Below, piece after piece: positions 33,103 through 42,686 of a DNA stretch of 64,000 nt. The stretch lies in assembly GCA_018806985.1 (NCBI GenBank), contig JADANN010000338.1:62001-126000 (forward strand), in the 5' to 3' direction. Under the pieces are notes generated by a model. That model was given only the letters and a program-made list of their open reading frames with translations. It was not told where the DNA came from and ran no database searches. Positions within the stretch are counted from its first letter, which is position 1, and each line of letters starts with the position of its first letter. The translations under genes were made by a program, and so were the position numbers. The DNA comes from Angiostrongylus vasorum. Its lineage: Eukaryota > Nematoda > Chromadorea > Rhabditida > Metastrongylidae.

Positions 33103-33400
33103 GGCGAATAGCACAATGGTAGTTATGGTGGTCATCACGAGCACGGTGCTGGTTCAATCCGCTCCAGGCTCACCAAGCCTCTTATCCCTCCGGTGTCGGG
33201 AAATTGGTACCGGACTTGTGCGGAAAAAATCATTTTCTGCAATCTCAGTGGAAACGTTCTAGCCCTGCTATTCCTGGGCTCCAGGGCGAATCGACTCGAC
33301 CAGCATTCAACGACATCCAAGATGAACAGAAAATCTTCAAGCAGCTGCCGAAGGAACACGTAAAAGTTGGACAGGTATCGCAGCACTAGTGATACTGTTC
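33103..33400 (+). mobile_element. SINE-B copy
   Basis: The A-box is ATAGCACAATGGTAGTTATG and the B-box-like segment is GGTTCAATCC. The core is TCGGGAAATTGGTACCGGAC and the body has GAATCGACTCGACCAGCATT. A second SINE-B-like body follows at 33425-33740. Confidence 0.85.
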
Positions 33401-33424
33401 AGTACATTCAAGGTGCTAGTTAGA

Positions 33425-33740
33425 CTTCCCCTCAAAGCCCACCAACGCTTTCACCTATTCGGGGTCGGAAAATTGGCAGCAAACTCGTCAGATTAGCTTG
33501 CTTTCTTCATTTCACAAAACATGACAAATGCCTGTGAGAAAGATTTCAGAACGCCCTATCACGGCCATCCCAATATTCCAAGGTAGATCGACTCCTTCAG
33601 CATTTAACCTTTCCTTCGCAAAGAAGCAGAACGTTCTGGAGCAACAGCCGAGTACAGACACAAGAATCAGTGGACCTTTGTGGTTGATGGGTGTGAGGAA
33701 ACGAATTGAATGCAAATGTTGAGGTCCACCCAGCACGTGA
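33425..33740 (+). mobile_element. Second SINE-B copy, head lost
   Basis: Begins in the core (TTCGGGGTCGGAAAATTGGC) and continues with AGATCGACTCCTTCAGCATT and GAACGTTCTGGAGCAACAGC. It lies in the same orientation just behind the copy at 33103. Confidence 0.7.
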
Positions 33741-34583
33741 TGTCGCATCGCGTCAATTAATAAATTAATGACACCAATAATATATAGGAATTCGTTAACA
33801 ACCATTTTTTTATTCAATAATCTTCCCCACGAATTGTGGCAATCGAATCTGAGGTCTAACTGATGTGGGCTTAACACCTAGTGGGAACCTGGTCGTTAAC
33901 GTCTCCTATGAACCGGTTGTCGTTAAGATGCATCATCATCCACACGAATATTCCTCATACGTGTTTTTTGACGAGAACGGAAGGCTCATAGTGACAAAAA
34001 AATGGCACAAATTTGTGTATCTTTTATCCTATTCATTAGCTCTTCGAAGTTCTTGGATGCTGTCCAAACAGCATCCTTCCTCATGTTCAACTCTACGGTT
34101 AAGTCGTTCATCATGTTGACTTCCTGGTTTAGATACACATAGCTAAAACGATCGAAGGTATCCATTCTGTTGAGCGTGAACTAGGCACTGGAAACAGTTC
34201 CTGTTCCCTACAAAAACAAACTGTTCCTCATGAATATCGTACCCTAAGGAAAATCTTCACACGTGATCTCGAAGTGGGCCGACACTCGTGACATCTGTCT
34301 AAAACATGACCTTATGAGAACGATAAAATCAGCAACGCGAAAATGATGTAACTGTTGCCTATCGATTTTCGGCTTGATTTTATCCCGCTCCTGTTTTCGA
34401 ATAATGTCCTCGAACGTAGTTGTGAATAACTTCGACTTGATAATATTTCCTCGTTGAATCCCTCTCCTTTTAAGTCAGAGCGAAACAATGAGGTCTCTTC
34501 TACCTTTAGGATATTTCAATGAGTTTTTTTTACTGTGTGGATGTAGGTATGTTCACTGAATTTTTTTCGGTATCTTCCTTGCT

Positions 34584-34973
34584 CCTCCCAACGGTTTACC
34601 ACCTCATCGTGGCCGAAAGATGTTCCTGGGTGTTGGGCTGCGATGTACAGCGGGAAATTCATCCCCTTGGCAGGGTCTCCCAAGCTGAGAAGGAGTCCGG
34701 CGTTCCCATCAGAAAGCCTAGCTAAGAGTTAAACCAATACCAGGATTAACCACCGTCTCGGTATGAAAGTCGTTTGATGGCAAATCTCCCTCTGATCCAC
34801 AAAGGCTGCGACTGCCTGAGGTGGTGAAGATCTGGGGGCAGACTTTGGCCAGGTAGGCCTCGGGATTCCAGGGAACCACAATGGCTTAACCAGCAAATCT
34901 CCGAAAAATGGAGATTACGCTGGAGCCCGCACAACCAGTGAGGACGGGCCGTTCAAGTATCAAGTATCAAGTA
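34584..34973 (+). mobile_element. RE-3 copy, complete, with 15-bp target duplication
   Basis: GGTATCTTCCTTGCT lies at 34569-34583 and again at 34974-34988. The 3' end carries the tail CAAGTATCAAGTATCAAGTA, a tandem heptamer. It interrupts the RTE relic and so is younger than it. Confidence 0.93.
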
Positions 34974-35214
34974 GGTATCTTCCTTGCTGGCACGGCTGTG
35001 CTTTGTCTAGTGTTCCTTTAATGCTGTTGAGGATGACCACAGCCTAGACGTAGGCAACATACGGTAGGCAGATTAGGTGATAATTGCTAATGTCCTCCGA
35101 ATCTCCCTTGTTGTGCAACAACACCGTCCTACTGATCTTCTATTGACTGGAGATTTTCTACTTTCAACAGGCAACATGTGTTGACGAAGACCTGTAATAG
35201 GAGTCTACTGAACC

Positions 35215-35570
35215 GACTTTCCCTTAACTTCGGCGCATATAATCAATATATTTGTTTATATTATACAACTTGTCGAATTATATGAACTCAATTCGGCTAA
35301 AGTTCCTACATCTTCGTCTTCCTCAGGGCCGATGATCCGAGTCGATATTCCACAATCATCCGTCGTTGCGTTGTGGATCTGCGTTGTCATATCGAATCGA
35401 ATTGTCTTGAGTGGAGTACCGTCCCAGTGAAGTATCCTCGCTCGTTTTTCATGTCGACAATTTATCGTGTAACAGTCGATATTAGAATAGTTAGCACATA
35501 GCAGAACCATGGTTTACTAAATGGACTTTTACTTGACTTCGGCGTGGTTAATCAACATGTTTGTTTGCAT
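35215..35570 (-). mobile_element. PLE 3' region fragments
   Basis: Two minus-strand starts of the PLE terminal unit (CTTCGGCGCATATAATCAAT at about 35230 and CTTCGGCGTGGTTAATCAAC at about 35540) surround a hammerhead-like motif at 35296-35335. Confidence 0.6.
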
Positions 35571-36149
35571 TGTTCAGCTTACGCGTGGTTGTTATATAAA
35601 CTTATCATGTTGCTGTCATTGCTACTACTATTTTGTTATGTTATATCACTTATAAAAAGGTTCTTCATGTTTTATGGCCTGATTCAATTTTATTACGTTG
35701 TACTGCTCATTACCGACGATATAGCATGTCCGACATGGGAAAGGAGAACGCTGGAACGACATATCCATCTTTTCCCTGATCTGCAGCTTGAGTACATAGC
35801 CGCTGAAGAAATCACATTTGAAGTCCTTGATGGTTTTCTCCATTCCCATTCTGAAAAAAAGTGACTGTTTCGTCTGCTTTTCAGAGTATGACTATCATCC
35901 TTAGTCTGGTTTAGTTAATTTGCTCATTTAGTTTAGTCTTTTACTGACGAACCCTCTGCGAGAGTTGTTTCCTAATCTCTGGAACTTGAACTGCTACTTG
36001 TTTTATTGACTTTATGATATTCTTAAGTCGTTAATTAATCTTAACTTAACAACTTGGTCCATGAACTGGGAGAGGGAGCGGCCGAACGGTGAATAATAAG
36101 AGGTGTTAAAATAAATGATGAACTATACTGTAATGATCTCCAAACCTTC

Positions 36150-36445
36150 AATGATGCTGAGATATTTGCAAAACTCCGGACCGCAGGTGCCTGCGGTAGG
36201 GAACGAACGCGCTATTGTCTTTTCCGGGGAGTAACGCGTTCACCACCACACCATACGAGTCCTTCGTTTCGCCTGTCTCTCAACTAGTTCTATCGATCTT
36301 TTGCCATCAGCAATCGCCCGTTAGCGGTATTGATCTGGGGAGCCCAAATCGGCAACGAAACCAGTTAAGCTGAGGCTGCAGCTATAATCACAATTTCGCA
36401 ATATACCCTGCCTTTAAAAAGAGTAAGCAGTAAATAATAAGCTAA
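36150..36445. mobile_element. FB copy, one arm
   Basis: GAGATATTTGCAAAACTCCG and GGGAACGAACGCGCTATTG start the arm. The far end returns with CGCAATATACCCTGCC and AGTAAGCAGTAAATAATAAG. The second tRNA-like arm is missing. Confidence 0.75.
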
Positions 36446-36605
36446 AATTGTAATCTTTCGTTTCGCTGTGGTTGGGCAGTTTTTTTAGATGTTCATATAC
36501 AAGTCTTTTAATCAGATTATGTCTTAGATTCACCCACAATAATATAATATCAGAAAGTTATTGAACTGGAAGAAGGGTGAAGCCTAGCTGGATTGGGTAC
36601 TACTA

Positions 36606-37330
36606 TTAGGTTGTTCACAAATAAGTGAGCGTTCTAAAATATTTATCGTTTAAATGTATTTCTTGCCAATAAATATTCTTTGTATCTTGGAATATCGTAC
36701 ATCATTAGAAAGCTGACTTTCTGCTTTTTTCCAACCGTGTCTTTATATTTTGTCAAAAGTTGAATTTTTTTTTACCAATTTTGAGCTCTACAATTTTAAA
36801 TGTTGAAAAGGAATTTTCGCCAAATCTTCTTTTATGAGTTCAAACTCGGTCGTAATGCAACCGAGATGGCTCGAAACGTTAATGAAGTTTGGGGTTAAGC
36901 TATGTTGGTGAATCAACAGTGTTCCAGAAACTCCGACCTGATGATTTCAACCTCGAAGTTAAGTAAGGCCGCGGACATCCCACTGAACATGGTGACGACG
37001 ATTTGAAGGCACTAGTGGAAGCAAACACGCGAACAACTGTTCGAGAGCTTGCAGAACAGCTTGGCGTAGGCACAGGAACAATTTCCACTCACTTGAATCG
37101 CATGGGAAGGACAAAAGAAAACCCGAAAAGTGAATGCAGTACGAATTGAGCGATAATTTAAAAAAAAGTCGCCGTCTTAAGTGTCGTCTGTTCTTATTCT
37201 GCGCAATAAAAGCGACCCTTTTCTTGATGGAATTGTGATGTGGGACGAGAAGTGGATTTTGTACGACAATGGGTGGCGCCCAACTCAATGGTTGTATTGC
37301 GATGACATTTTTGAATAATATAGTTAGAAA
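36606..37330 (+). pseudogene. mariner transposase relic
   Basis: A terminal repeat TTAGGTTGTTCACAAATAAG lies at 36606 after a TA. The transposase HTH region reads FYEFKLGRNATEMARNVNEV, then FQKLRPDDFNLEV, DDDLKALVEAN and RTTVRELAEQLGVGTGTIS. The catalytic-domain piece MWDEKWILYDN is followed by TQWL near 37240-37300. Stops and frameshifts interrupt it, and the 3' part with the last acidic residues is missing. Confidence 0.88.
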
Positions 37331-37845
37331 CTCTCATTTATTTCTGGACCTTCTAATACATTAAATCCTATCCTTGTCTTTTATCTGCTTGACCTGTTAT
37401 CAGTGCTTTAAATATCTTTTTTAATTCCTTTTTCGAAATACATATACTTTTTTACTAACATTCATAAGTTTGTTCAACTTGTTCTGAAGGAGGGGTTACA
37501 ATTTCAGGATGTGTTTTATTTCTTCATACTCAACGTCTGTTCTGGATTTATGCTATCAGCAGCCCATAATGTGTTGCACTTTGTTCTTGACATCAGAACA
37601 CCAGTCATCCATTTCCTACATCACTTTTTTACATTCCTGTTGATGGTCGTCCTCTATCATCTTGGATGTATACCTAAAGGAACCTCGTTGTCGGTATCGG
37701 TGAGGATGTTCTTTCGCCTCTTTTTCAGAGTTTTTTTTCATTATTAATATGTTTTCAAATGGATTGTTAATTCGTAGTACTGCTTACAAACGATCTTGCT
37801 AGCAACTGAATCGTTAAGGATTCCTCGTCAGTTTTTTCCATGACT
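37331..37845. other. No gene seen
   Basis: A hydrophobic plus-strand frame at 37511-37747 has no start context, splice site or motif that supports it. Confidence 0.35.
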
Positions 37846-38400
37846 AAATTTATAGCAAAACAATTTTTAAACCATCATTTAAACTCGGTAGTAAAATAAT
37901 CAACATGTTTTTACATTGTTGAGCTTACAAGAAGTTGATAAAGATATTTATTTCGGCTAATGTTTCGATGTTTTCGTCTTCATTAGAGCCGGTGGTCCGG
38001 GTCGGTGGTCTCTGATGGAAAGCGAGGACCACCAAACGTTGGCCTAAAAAAAATATCCTTATCAACCTCATGTAAGCTCGACAATTTAAAAAACATGTTA
38101 AATTTGTAGCAATTGTAGAAGAACATCGGAATTATCAAGCACCTCTGATTTTGTCTTAACCTCGGCATTGATTGATAATTCAGTGTTCTCTTCGATAAGC
38201 AAACACGAGGTTGATATTCCATGGTATAGTCCTCGCCCATGTATTACTCTGTACAGCTGCTCTCCATTTAATAGGAATTCTTGCCAAGAGTAAAACGGCT
38301 GTGAAGAAAGCGAAACCTCCGAAACGTCGGCTATTGTGTGATAACAAATTCTACGATATCAACCTCATGTTTGCTTATTGAAGAAAAAACATCTGATTTT
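37846..38400. mobile_element. PLE terminal units in inverted arrangement
   Basis: A minus-strand unit with a hammerhead-like motif at 37953-37990 faces a plus-strand unit with one at 38298-38332 (CCGAAACGTCGGC). Between them lies sequence related to the 38985 copy. No protein-coding part is left. Confidence 0.65.
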
Positions 38401-38724
38401 GGTTAGTTAAACTGTCAGTGTCTTTCCAGTAGTTAAATAGATTTCTCTTATAGCGAAACATCCATATTTGCAGAAAGGTTCTTCCCAATAAATTCCGACA
38501 ATACAAGCAGTGGAGCAATCTGTTGTTTAAGAAAAATCGATAGTAATTTCAAAATGAGGGCGAATTTCCATCTGAATTTGAGAGAACAGTCATAAAACAA
38601 ATGTACAATAATGGTACAACCAGCGTCCAACCAATAGTGTTAGTACTACATGAAATGCAAAGAAGTAGAACCGTTTATGGTGTGGGGGTATCCCAACAAT
38701 GTACTTCATAATTTTCAAACCGAC

Positions 38725-39075
38725 CGTCGTTTAACTTCGGTAATGAAATAATCAACGTGTCTTTAAATTGCTGAGCTTACACGAGGTTGTTAGAGATGTT
38801 TTTTTCGGCTAACGTTCCGAAGTCTTCGTCTTCATCAGAGCCGATGATCCGTGTCAGTGGTCCACGGTTGCTTGTTATCATGCGGTGTTCAGTGGAGAAG
38901 ATCCCGTCTCGGTACGACAACGAAGACACCACCTCGAGACAACGTCGAGAACGAACAACTATGGACCACCGACACGGATCATCGGCTCTGATTAAGACGA
39001 AGACGTCGAACCGTTAGCTGAAATAAACGTATTTATCAACGTCGTGTAAGCTCAGCAATTTAAAGAAATGTACTC
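38725..39075. mobile_element. PLE foldback pair
   Basis: The arm 38735-38880 and its reverse complement 38930-39065 share TCCGTGTCAGTGGTCCA/TGGACCACCGACACGGA and hammerhead-like motifs at 38806-38842 (minus) and 38985-39020 (plus). AATTGCTGAGCTTACACGAG and CGTGTAAGCTCAGCAATTT are the outer ends. Confidence 0.75.
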
Positions 39076-39369
39076 CACAGTTTTCGAAGTACAGGCTCTC
39101 GAATATTGTTTCTAATTTCCATCTATCTATTTATATTTATCTATTCTATTTATATCTCTAATTGTTAAACGGAAGAGTTACAGTAAAATGACGACGATTC
39201 TACGTGAAATATGTTGCTGGTTTACCGGTATGGCTCTTGGCTAACATAGTATCTCGAACTTTTGTTATGACCTAAACACAGTTTTTATCCTAGCCACTGG
39301 AAAGCCAGAAGTAGGGGTGTTTGTTGTTCTCATAGCCAATTTATCCCTCATCTCTAGTTATTAGTCTTT

Positions 39370-39667
39370 TTAAAAGGTATTGTCATTGTAGAAGAAACAG
39401 CAAAGATTTACATTTGCCGGAATGAGCGAATCGGTCGTAGCTGTTAGGTGTGGAGCATCCCAACGAGACCTCATTTTGCAGCAACAGGTCGAGTTTTTGA
39501 GGTGCTGATTGATGATGATTTCAGTGAAACCGACCGGCTCTTCCAACTCGTCTGTGCTCGTGTCCTGCCGTATCTCGAACTTATCGTGCAAAGCTCCTTG
39601 TTGGCATATGGACGGTTGTTCAGATCCAGGCATTTCTCCGTATGTAGTGTCATCCTCATCGATGCAC
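39370..39667 (-). CDS. Probable 3' terminal exon of an unidentified gene
   Basis: After a CTTTGGTGCAG acceptor the minus strand is open for 98 codons to a stop at 39370. It contains GEMPGSEQPSICQQGALHDK, then DTSTDELEEPVGFTE and a CCC cluster. The exon starts inside a codon. It is acidic and rich in serine, threonine and cysteine, and could be a cytoplasmic tail. The gene's other exons are not identified; cysteine-rich open stretches upstream at 40083-40270 (YCADVCSPKIHGKCINGD) may belong to it. No family is recognised. Confidence 0.4.
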
Positions 39668-39754
39668 CTGCACCAAAGTCGTTGCGTCCGTCTCGTCTCC
39701 TCATACGCCTAAACGAATTGTGGATCTTCCTTGCTCTAAAAAATCGACTTTTAT

Positions 39755-40055
39755 TTAACTTCAGCATAAAATAAATCAACAGTTTCTTAGATTCAAATAA
39801 AAAACGGATCATATTGGACGGCGGCAATGGATCAACATCCGTCCTTTATAAAAAGGGTGCCGCTGAGTGACATTCTTCATTCGAGTGGTGCTCTACTTAA
39901 CTGGATTAGAGTCTGTACAACAACGAACAACCACATCGAGGGAATGACTACAAGTGGATCATCGACTCGGACCATCGGCTTTGAAGAAGGCGAAAGCGTC
40001 GAAACGTCAGCCGAATAAATATTTTATGTCAACCTTATGTCAGGTCAATAATGCA
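39755..40055 (+). mobile_element. PLE terminal unit
   Basis: Ends GAAGAAGGCGAAAGCGTCGA with AACGTCAGCCGAATAAA (motif 39978-40013) and TTATGTCAGGTCAATAATGC. The upstream part matches the copy at 52380-52570 (ATCAACATCCGTCC, AAAAGGGTGCCGCTGAGTG). Confidence 0.65.
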
Positions 40056-40082
40056 AGAAACTATTGATCATCCCAGATCTTC

Positions 40083-40270
40083 TCAATGCACCGGTATATA
40101 ACAGGTACTCATCGAGCATGAAAGGAAAAAATCTGTCGAACTTCCGATCCGATTCGATCTTATATTCTTCGCTGCGCTGTCTCCGTTGATACATTTGCCA
40201 TGAATTTTTGGAGAACAAACATCAGCGCAATATATTTTAGAAAAGTGGGCTGGAAGAGAAAAAAGACTTT
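40083..40270 (-). CDS. Possible cysteine-rich exon
   Basis: A strong acceptor (TTTTCTCTTCCAG) on the minus strand precedes an open stretch with six cysteines in the first part, spaced as in EGF-type modules (CADVCSPKIHGKC). It stays open to a stop at 40083. No donor fits cleanly to 39667. This may be an exon of the same gene or a chance frame. Confidence 0.3.
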
Positions 40271-40587
40271 GGACAAAACAATCGACGAAGACCTGTTTCC
40301 CAACCCAAGGCATGTAGAAGTGCCACAAGTAGTGATATTTTTGGACAAAATAGGAGAATGATTAATTATGGGCTATTTGATATGTTTACTGAAGGACTCA
40401 AAAAACGATGTATGAAAGCAATGTGTTTTGAATATGGAATAAGTATAGAAGTTTAGGAGTTTAAATTACCTGTGGTTGCTAAATTGTTCGAAACTCTGCT
40501 GTCTTCGTTAACCCATTCGCAACATCGACAAGGCGAACTGTATCTCGTTAGGTGAATTTCTTTATAATTCAAAAAAGTATAAATTTG

Positions 40588-40860
40588 GAGCATGTATAGC
40601 GCAATGGTTACGTATACACACAAGGTCATTGGCTCGATCCTATGCCTCCGCCAAGCCATGTACTCAATCTCTCTAGTGTCGGCAAACTGGTGCTAGACTT
40701 GCCTGGGAGGATCTAATTACTGAGTTGATGGCTCGGTAGGCGAGCTACAATACTTCTGTAGGTCAGATATGCATTCAGTCACATCTACAATGCTGTGAAT
40801 GGAGCCAAATGGTTTGCGAATCCATGTAAAAACCGATCTACGTCGAACGCTCTTTCTTTC
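40588..40860 (+). mobile_element. SINE-A copy
   Basis: Head TATAGCGCAATGGTTACG and TTGGCTCGATCC, core GTCGGCAAACTGGTGCTAGA, body ATATGCATTCAGTCACATCT. The 3' end is diverged. Confidence 0.75.
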
Positions 40861-41329
40861 ACAATTCATATTGATTTAATCCTTTTGCGAGCATGCGCAT
40901 TGATTTCAATGTCTATGCTGCTCTACGTTCGGACCGTATATCCTGATTTCAATGTGCACGTTCTTTTCTGATCTCTTTCGCTAACATTTTTGCCAGACTT
41001 GTAGGTAATCAATAGGTTGCTGAACACAGATTTTACATTGGTGCCAAGCCATGGACAGGTGTTTTCGTGTTTTCAACGTGCCATAGTTGCGAAAAGTCGT
41101 TTTTGGATGGTAGATTGGAATCAGTGGATATCAAAAACGTGAAGCAGAGACAGAAATACACTTCAAATATCATGCAGAACAATGAGTGAAGCTAGTAACA
41201 TCGTGGTTATAAAATAGAGGAGTTTTTTCTTCATTACATGCACGAGGTGTCCTAGAACATGGAAACATACGCAGAAGAATATAGCGGACACTTGAAGGTT
41301 AGAGAGACACGGGAAATATGTGAGGGAAA

Positions 41330-41460
41330 ACGAGTCACCTGTATCACATGTCGATCCGTTGATCGTCGAGTGACTCGAGCGGACGCCACTAAATTATCCA
41401 TTGTTCCCTGTCGCCTGCAACAGTACCCCCAGTGGGTTCTGCTAGTGTTCAAGCGAATAA
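41330..41460 (-). pseudogene. RTE 3' end fragment
   Basis: GATCGTCGAGTGACTCGAGC and CCAGTGGGTTCTGCT match the 3' terminal part of the RTE at 30598-30720. The fragment abuts a SINE-A in the same orientation, so it may mark another insertion into or beside a SINE. Confidence 0.65.
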
Positions 41461-41464
41461 CAGA

Positions 41465-41740
41465 TGAAACTCTCGGCGTTGGTCAATCCTTGAGGGATGC
41501 GCCATGCATTTGACCTCATTAAGTACCGTTGGAGGTGAATGAATGCATATCTGGCCTTTACAATGACTCGCGGTGGCCTATCGATGTGTCCAGCCAGTGC
41601 TGCTATCCTCCCAGACAAGTTTGGTACCAATTTGCCGACCGCAAAGGGATGGAAGGCTTGGTGGGCCATGGGCGCGGGGATCGATTCCACATGTGTCGCA
41701 GTGGCGCATCCCACCACTGCACCACACGCGCCCTTAGAAC
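41465..41740 (-). mobile_element. SINE-A copy
   Basis: The minus-strand head is GCGTGTGGTGCAGTGGTGGG with GAATCGATCCC-type B-box remains. The core (CGGTCGGCAAATTGGTACCA) and body are complete. A second partial copy in the same orientation follows at 41775-41890. Confidence 0.8.
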
Positions 41741-41774
41741 GATAAAATTAAGAATAGATGTCTTTGCATTGATG

Positions 41775-41890
41775 GATCTGTGAGGGATTCTTCATGCATT
41801 CGACTTCATCAAGCATCGTTAGAGGGGTCTGAATGCACATCTGCTCTATACATTGAGTTGCGGTGGCCTGCCAATCTGTTAAATCAGATT
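41775..41890 (-). mobile_element. SINE-A 3' fragment
   Basis: GCATTCGACTTCATCAAGCA and GGTGGCCTGCC mark the body in reverse. The core and head are missing. Confidence 0.65.
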
Positions 41891-42404
41891 TGCACTGGGC
41901 GTACTAATACTAGGACGATCACCCAATAAACTGGTGCTCAATGCTCTTTGCGAGGGCTCACCAACGACACGTCTTGATATGGATGGCCACTCCAATCGCG
42001 CTCCACTGGCACTTATCCTGTGGGCCACGCGGAATTGACCGATGCCGTGAGAGGGTTAAGAACTAAATCAAGTGCTCTCATTTGAATTAGGATTGCGATC
42101 ATATTCAAAAGGATTGTTCTCTACGAATTTCATGATTTTGCGTATAAGAGTATCTACTATCACCATACGATACTTAGAGATTCACATTCACATAGAACTC
42201 CCCAAATCAATTTTCTGTTTGCCCTGAAACTAGAAATAAATGTTGGAATTAGAGACTGGGTGGTTGTTTGGAGTAAAAACAACTTAGGAGAAACATCATG
42301 AAACTATTATTTAGAAAGAGCCAACTCTTATACTATGGTTTTCGTATTTTACAACTCAACTAGTGACGTTCATTTTTTATTGTGCTCCTCCTAAACTGGT
42401 TCGA

Positions 42405-42625
42405 TTCCACTGCGGCTAAGCTGGTCTCCCTTCGCTCCGAGGTCAACTAGTTTTACCACATTTGTTTGGGAATATAAAAATCATTACCCTAATAGAGTGG
42501 TAGGCTGGTCCTGCAGATCACTTCACCGGCCAGATATGCATTTAACTACCTCAAAGGTGCTACGGATGGAGTCGAATGCACGACTTGTCTTTCAGGGATT
42601 GATCAACACTGGACGCTTTTTTTAA
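42405..42625 (+). mobile_element. Degenerate SINE-A upstream of the membrane-protein exons
   Basis: GGTTCGATTCC (B-box) opens it. The body GGAGTCGAATGCACGACTTG and CAGGGATTGATCAACACTGG are recognisable. It lies in what is probably an intron of the gene at 42687. Confidence 0.65.
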
Positions 42626-42686
42626 ATCTTTTTTTCTCCTTTTTAGAATAAGTATTTAATGGTCTGACTAACTTTTTTGTCTTCAG

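Larger units (their letters stand above)
33985..35880 (-). pseudogene. RTE relic with nested RE-3 and PLE pieces
   Basis: Blocks parallel those of 30598-32434 in the same order: a linker part at 34020-34150, a catalytic-box region near 34350, an RT block resuming at 34989 (CTTGCTGGCACGGCTGTGC) and an N-terminal part at 35710-35880. It is split by an RE-3 (34584-34973) and a PLE 3' pair (35215-35570). Many stops are present. Confidence 0.75.

Noticed and set aside
39471..39827. 118-codon minus-strand frame overlapping the proposed terminal exon
   Set aside because: The other minus-strand frame (39667-39370) has a good acceptor and a more protein-like composition; both cannot easily be coding.
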